A stretch of DNA of 19,169 bases from NCBI GenBank assembly GCA_027064485.1, contig JAMOPR010000041.1:1-19169 (forward strand). The letters are read 5' to 3'. Source of the stretch: Desulfurobacteriaceae bacterium. Lineage in GTDB: Bacteria; Aquificota; Aquificia; Desulfurobacteriales; Desulfurobacteriaceae. A program made the translations under genes and the position numbers. The notes beneath the pieces are model-generated. The model saw only the letters and a program-made list of their open reading frames with translations. It searched no databases and was not told where the DNA came from. Shown piece after piece: positions 14,986-19,169 of the stretch (positions are counted from its first letter, which is position 1; each line of letters opens with the position of its first letter).

Positions 14986-16779
14986 CTACTTTTCCTCTTC
15001 CTCTGTGATTTCAACAGAAATGTGAAGTTCTGAAAGTTGTTCAGGTCTGACGGTATCGGGAGCGCCCGTAAGCAGGCACTGTCCTCTTTGAGTTTTAGGA
15101 AAGGCTATAACATCCCTAATGGATTCCTCCCCTCTCATAATGGCACAGAGTCTATCAAGTCCAAACGCCATACCGCCGTGAGGAGGAGCACCGTATTTTA
15201 AGGCATCAAGTAAAAACCCAAACCTTTCTTTTGCTTCCTCTTCAGACAGCCCTATCACTTTAAATACTTTCTCCTGAATATCTTCTCTATGAATACGAAT
15301 ACTTCCACCACCTATCTCAACGCCGTTGAGAACCATATCGTAAGCTCTCGCCCTTACTTCTGCCGGATTGTCAAGTAACTTTTCAATGTCCTCCTCTTTC
15401 GGACTGGTAAATGGGTGGTGAAGGGCTTCCCATCTATTTTCATCTTCGTTCCACTCAAACATCGGAAAATCCACCACCCACAAAACATCCACTCTACTTT
15501 CATCAATAAGTCCTGCCATCTTTCCAAGCTTTAGTCTCAAGTTAGAAAGAGCAGCGTTTACAACGTCCTTTTTATCGGCAACGAAAAAGAGAATATCTCC
15601 CACTTCCGCTTCAAGCTTTTCAAGAATCTTGTTCATTTCGCCTTCTGTAAAGAACTTAACGATGGGCGACTGCAACCCCTCCGGTAAAACCTTTATCCAT
15701 GCAAGACCTTTAGCACCGTAAACGCCGACAAACTTCGTTAAATCATCTATCTCCTTCCTTGAAAGCTTGGCTCCGCCTTTAAAGTTAATTGCTTTAACTA
15801 TTCCACCGTTTTCGGCAACGGTTCTGAAAACCTTAAAGTTACAGTTAGCAGCAATGTCTGTAATATCTTTCAGTTCAAGACCAAAGCGGGTGTCCGGTCT
15901 GTCTGTTCCGAACCTATCCATCGCCTCATCGTAGCTCATAACGGGAATCTCACCTATCTCAATGCCCAAAAGCTCTTTATATAGCTTTCTCAAAAGCTTT
16001 TCCGCAACGTTCATAACGTCTCTTTCTTTAACAAAGGACATCTCAAAGTCTATCTGCGTAAACTCCGGCTGTCTGTCAGCCCTTAAATCTTCATCCCTAA
16101 AGCATCTTGCTATCTGGTAATACCTGTCAATACCGGCAACCATCAATATCTGTTTAAAAAGCTGCGGTGACTGGGGTAGAGCGTAGAACTTGCCCGGATA
16201 GATTCTGCTCGGAACTAAAAAGTCTCTCGCTCCTTCAGGGGTGCTCTTTGTAAGGTAAGGAGTTTCAACTTCTATGAAACCTTCTTCGTTAAACACTTGT
16301 CTTGTTAACTGGTAAAGCTTGTGGCGAAAGATAATATTCTCCGCCATTCTTTTTCTTCTTAAGTCAAGGAAACGATAACGGAGGCGAACGTCCTCTCCTA
16401 CCTTTATTTCATCCTCTATTGGGAAAGGCAGCGGAAGGGATTTGTTCAAAATTAAAAGCTTTTCAACGTATATCTCAACTTCTCCGGTTTTAAGCTTTGG
16501 ATTTTCCGTTCCTGGCGGTCTTTTCCTTACTTCTCCCTCTACGGCTATTACAAACTCGTGCCTTAGCTTTTTAGCTTTTTCTACAAGCTCTTCACTTATC
16601 TCGGGCGAAAATACAACCTGAACTTTACCGGTTCTATCCCTTAAGTCAACAAAAACAACGCCACCGTGGTCTCTGGTGCTATCAACCCAGCCGGCAACCT
16701 TTATCCTTTTTCCCAAATAATCTCTATTAACTTCACCGCAGTAGCAGGTTCTTTCAAAATCTCCCAAATGCTCAAGCAT
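14986..16779 (-). CDS. aspS: Aspartyl-tRNA synthetase, probably non-discriminating
   Basis: Class II synthetase charging tRNA-Asp. The 597-aa length and inserted GAD domain mark the bacterial type. Order: OB-fold anticodon domain (about 20-110, VDLRDRTGKVQVVF), the FLDLRRKRM hinge, motif 1 (FIEVETPYLTKSTPEGARDF), LPQSPQLFKQ for aspartate/ATP binding, motif 2 (FRDEDLRADRQPEFTQ), the GAD insert, and motif 3 (GMAFGLDRL) near the C-terminus. His38 (TRDHGG) and Gly90 (RPPGTENP) fall where the non-discriminating Pseudomonas enzyme has His31 and Gly82, so it may also charge tRNA-Asn for GatCAB conversion; that is a hand alignment. The start is ATG 16777-16779, 24 nt after purB. It is third in the operon. 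Confidence 0.97.
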   Translation of the reverse strand: MLEHLGDFERTCYCGEVNRDYLGKRIKVAGWVDSTRDHGGVVFVDLRDRTGKVQVVFSPEISEELVEKAKKLRHEFVIAVEGEVRKRPPGTENPKLKTGEVEIYVEKLLILNKSLPLPFPIEDEIKVGEDVRLRYRFLDLRRKRMAENIIFRHKLYQLTRQVFNEEGFIEVETPYLTKSTPEGARDFLVPSRIYPGKFYALPQSPQLFKQILMVAGIDRYYQIARCFRDEDLRADRQPEFTQIDFEMSFVKERDVMNVAEKLLRKLYKELLGIEIGEIPVMSYDEAMDRFGTDRPDTRFGLELKDITDIAANCNFKVFRTVAENGGIVKAINFKGGAKLSRKEIDDLTKFVGVYGAKGLAWIKVLPEGLQSPIVKFFTEGEMNKILEKLEAEVGDILFFVADKKDVVNAALSNLRLKLGKMAGLIDESRVDVLWVVDFPMFEWNEDENRWEALHHPFTSPKEEDIEKLLDNPAEVRARAYDMVLNGVEIGGGSIRIHREDIQEKVFKVIGLSEEEAKERFGFLLDALKYGAPPHGGMAFGLDRLCAIMRGEESIRDVIAFPKTQRGQCLLTGAPDTVRPEQLSELHISVEITEEEEK

Positions 16780-16803
16780 TCCTTCTACCCCTTGTCAGTT
16801 TTT

Positions 16804-18123
16804 TTAGCCAAAAACTCTCCTGAATATGTAGTCAACGTTTTTGGTATGGTAAGAAAGGTCAAAAATATCTTCAATCTCTTCGTCAGAAAGCACCTTTTTA
16901 ACTCTTTCGTCTTTCTTAAGAAGCTCTTTAAAGTCAGCCCCTTCATTCCAAACTTTCATTGCGTTTTCCTGAACGATTGCGTAAGCGTCCTCCCTTGAAA
17001 GTCCGCCCTTTTCTATGAGAGTGAGAAGAACTCTTTGAGAGAAAACAAGTCCCCTTAGCAAGTTCAGGTTCTTCTTCATATTCTCAGGATAAACAACTAA
17101 ATTCTCCATAAGGTCTGCAAACTTTTGAAGCATATAGTCTAAAGCTATGCAGGCATCGGGAAAAATTGTTCTTTCTGTGGAAGAGTGGGAAATGTCCCTT
17201 TCGTGCCAGAGGGGAACGTTTTCCATCCCAACGATTGAAGCGCTCCTAACAACTCTTGCAAGCCCGCAGAGCCTCTCTGAGAGTATCGGGTTCCTTTTAT
17301 GGGGCATTGCAGAGGAGCCTTTTTGACCTTTTCTGAAAGGTTCTTCAACTTCTCTGACTTCAGTTCTCTGAAGGTGTCTGATTTCGGTAGCAAACTTTTC
17401 TATTGAGGAAGCTGTTAAAGCAAGGGCGTTTAGGAATTCGGCGTGTCTGTCCCTTTGAACAACTTGATTGGAAGCGTTTGCGTGTTTTATTCCGAGCCTT
17501 TTACAGGTAATTTCTTCTACCCTCGGGTCTATGTTTGCAAACGTTCCAACGGCGCCGGAAATCTTACCGACAGCCGCCCTTTCAACGGCAGCTTTCACTC
17601 TTTCGTAGTTTCTCCTCATCTCGTCATACCAGACGGCAAGCTTTAAACCGAAGGTAATCGGTTCTGCATGAACACCGTGGGTTCTACCTATCATAACGGT
17701 GTATTTATGTTCAAAAGCTCTCTTTTTTATAGCTTCCATAACCTTTTTTATATCTTTGAGTATGAGCTCGCCAGCCTGTTTTATCTGAAGGGCAAATGCG
17801 GTATCAAGCATGTCGGAAGAGGTCATGCCGAAGTGAAGGTATTTAGCCTCATCGCCGACAATCTCCTTTATGTAGGTAAGGAAAGCGATAACATCGTGGT
17901 TGGTTACAGATTCTATTTCGGCTATTCTTTTAGTATCAAATTCCTTTTCGCCTTCAAGGTAGGGCTTTAATTTCTCTTTCAGAGTCTTGACGGCTTCGGT
18001 GGGGATTTTTCCTATTTCAGACCAAGCTTCACACGCGGCAACTTCCACTTTCAGCCAGTTTCTCAGTTTATTCTGCTCATCCCAAATCTTTCCCATCTCA
18101 GGTAGAGTGTATCTGGGTATCAT
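16804..18123 (-). CDS. purB: Adenylosuccinate lyase
   Basis: Catalyses two fumarate-releasing steps: SAICAR to AICAR, and adenylosuccinate to AMP. The 439-aa length matches the short Thermotoga/Bacillus-type enzyme. Active-site segments of the fumarase/aspartase superfamily are present: HFGMTSSDMLDT (97-108), GRTHGVHAEP (146-155) with the catalytic His pair region, and the signature loop SSAMPHKRNP (270-279) with its catalytic Ser. The ATG has a strong GGAGG at spacing 5. It lies 43 nt downstream of hslO and 24 nt upstream of aspS. No other purine synthesis gene is near except purU in the separate plus-strand operon. Confidence 0.98.
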   Translation of the reverse strand: MIPRYTLPEMGKIWDEQNKLRNWLKVEVAACEAWSEIGKIPTEAVKTLKEKLKPYLEGEKEFDTKRIAEIESVTNHDVIAFLTYIKEIVGDEAKYLHFGMTSSDMLDTAFALQIKQAGELILKDIKKVMEAIKKRAFEHKYTVMIGRTHGVHAEPITFGLKLAVWYDEMRRNYERVKAAVERAAVGKISGAVGTFANIDPRVEEITCKRLGIKHANASNQVVQRDRHAEFLNALALTASSIEKFATEIRHLQRTEVREVEEPFRKGQKGSSAMPHKRNPILSERLCGLARVVRSASIVGMENVPLWHERDISHSSTERTIFPDACIALDYMLQKFADLMENLVVYPENMKKNLNLLRGLVFSQRVLLTLIEKGGLSREDAYAIVQENAMKVWNEGADFKELLKKDERVKKVLSDEEIEDIFDLSYHTKNVDYIFRRVFG

Positions 18124-18166
18124 TTTTCCTCCTGAAACGATTTTGTGGGGGAAATTCTAAACAATT

Positions 18167-19135
18167 TTAGTTGTCTCCCTGCTTTTTCTCTTTTAGGATT
18201 TCTTCAAGCTCTTTGGCAGAGAAGAAGTATTCGGTGCCGCAGAAGTTGCACTTTATTGAAACGCCGCCTTCCTTTATCAGCTCTTTGATTTCTTCTTCCG
18301 GAAGCATCAAGATGCTGTTTTTAGCAATATCTTTGGAACACTTGCAGCGGAAGGAAAGCTCTTTTAAAGCTAAAAGTTGAGGTGAAAAGCCTTCAAAAAT
18401 TAGTTCAACGATGTCTTCAGGTCTTTTGCCTTCTTTGAGGAGGGTGGTGATGGGGGGGATTTTTCTAACGTTCTCTTCTAACTTATCTATCGCCTTATCG
18501 GTAGCACCGGGCAGAGGCTGCGCCAAAAATCCCCCCGCCACCTCAACCTTTCCATCTTCATTTACCAAAACACCCAAAGAAACAGCAGAAGGTATCTGCT
18601 CAGACTTTAAAAGGTAATACGCAATATCTTCCGCTATTTCGCCGGAAATCAAGGGAACAGAACTTTCGTAAGGCTTCCCAAAACCAAAATCTTTTATAAC
18701 GGTCAACGTTCCTTTTCCAACCGCTTTAGCTATATCAAATTTCTTTCTACCATCAGCCTCTTTCACGAAAGTCTCAACGTTCGGATTTCCCACAAATCCT
18801 CTAACTTCACCTTTAGCGTTCGCTTCGGCAACCACAAGCCCGATAGGTCCATCGCCTTCTATCCTTAAAAGAAGCCTCTGGTCAGTTCCATGCTTTAAAA
18901 GAGAAGTAAGAAGCAATGCCCCCGTTAAAGCTCTTCCCAAAACAGCAGCAGCAATTGGAGATAGCCTATGCTTTAACCTTGCAACTTCACACAAATTGGT
19001 AGTTCTCACAACAAACGCCCTCAAGGCATCCTCTTTAGTAACAGCTATAACGCCGTAATCCCTATCTTTAAAGTAATTTTCCAGGTCATTTTTAACCTGC
19101 TGGTCTAAATCTTTTAATAGCTTTTTCCTTTCCAT
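18167..19135 (-). CDS. hslO: Redox-regulated chaperone Hsp33
   Basis: Holdase chaperone activated when its zinc-bound cysteines oxidise. The zinc site is intact: Cys264 and Cys266 (FRCKCSKD) with Cys296 and Cys299 (KCNFCGTE), the C-x-C and C-x-x-C pair near the C-terminus. The N-terminal substrate-binding domain shows ARLKHRLSPIAAAVLGRAL, LLLRIEGDGPIGLVVAEA, VRGFVGNP and LGVLVNEDG in family order. At 322 aa it is about 25-30 residues longer than common homologues because of a charged N-terminal extension (MERKKLLKDLDQQVKNDLEN). The ATG has GGAG about 6 nt upstream. It is the first complete gene of the minus-strand run; its promoter is not within view. Confidence 0.96.
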   Translation of the reverse strand: MERKKLLKDLDQQVKNDLENYFKDRDYGVIAVTKEDALRAFVVRTTNLCEVARLKHRLSPIAAAVLGRALTGALLLTSLLKHGTDQRLLLRIEGDGPIGLVVAEANAKGEVRGFVGNPNVETFVKEADGRKKFDIAKAVGKGTLTVIKDFGFGKPYESSVPLISGEIAEDIAYYLLKSEQIPSAVSLGVLVNEDGKVEVAGGFLAQPLPGATDKAIDKLEENVRKIPPITTLLKEGKRPEDIVELIFEGFSPQLLALKELSFRCKCSKDIAKNSILMLPEEEIKELIKEGGVSIKCNFCGTEYFFSAKELEEILKEKKQGDN

Positions 19136-19169
19136 CGTTTTCTCCTTCCATTTAAAGAATTCCCTTTTC

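Noticed and set aside
19152..19169. Tail of an upstream minus-strand gene (five codons then TAA)
   Set aside because: A frame ending in TAA 16 nt before the hslO start fits operon spacing, but five codons cannot be distinguished from chance.
1..19169. tRNA, rRNA, CRISPR, insertion sequence or phage elements
   Set aside because: No repeat arrays, transposase or integrase-like proteins, terminal inverted repeats or cloverleaf sequences were seen, and almost all sequence is accounted for by housekeeping genes.

Overview
This 19.2-kb window is a densely packed chromosomal segment of housekeeping genes from a bacterium. The best guess is a thermophilic member of the Aquificota, perhaps near the Desulfurobacteriaceae (Desulfurobacterium/Thermovibrio-like). 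That is inferred from three things: AT-rich coding sequence with heavy use of ATA (Ile) and AGA (Arg) codons; Lys/Glu-rich proteins; and bacterial core genes mixed with an archaeal-type 3-dehydroquinate synthase II and a Dps-like thioferritin. A heptose epimerase (hldD) argues for a Gram-negative envelope with LPS. No 16S gene or other decisive marker is present.

Layout. (1) 1-5193, plus strand: the 3' end of a YjbQ-family gene, then hemH, hemG (HemY type), glmS and purU. Gaps are 1-3 nt, or a 4-nt overlap at hemH/hemG, so this is almost certainly one operon joining the last two steps of heme synthesis to glucosamine-6-phosphate synthesis and formyl-folate metabolism. (2) 5194-9222, minus strand: a membrane HD-GYP protein, then clpX, tpiA and secG. 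The stop codons of purU and secG abut with no base between them. (3) 9223-9313: a short divergent promoter region. (4) 9314-10503, plus strand: trpF and a Dps-like ferritin, ended by a strong hairpin terminator that includes the ferritin stop codon. (5) 10523-19135, minus strand, read from the high end: hslO, purB, aspS, a PaaI-like thioesterase, an exported SH3-like protein, yggS, 3-dehydroquinate synthase II, a 105-aa unknown protein and hldD. Most of the junctions are overlaps or gaps under 25 nt.

Gene functions. Most products are core metabolism: heme, aminosugar, purine, aromatic amino acid, triose phosphate and aspartyl-tRNA. The rest are protein quality control or export (ClpX, Hsp33, SecG), iron or oxidative protection (Dps-like ferritin) and cyclic-di-GMP turnover (HD-GYP). 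The genes share transcripts more than pathways, as is common in compact thermophile genomes.

No stretch over 300 bases lacks a gene; the longest gene-free interval is 91 nt. I see no tRNA or rRNA gene, CRISPR array, insertion sequence, phage gene or riboswitch. I did not find a clearly new multi-gene system. The least explained parts are the 105-aa protein at 11461-11778, the exported SH3-like protein at 13478-14575, and the membrane and C-terminal domains of the HD-GYP protein.
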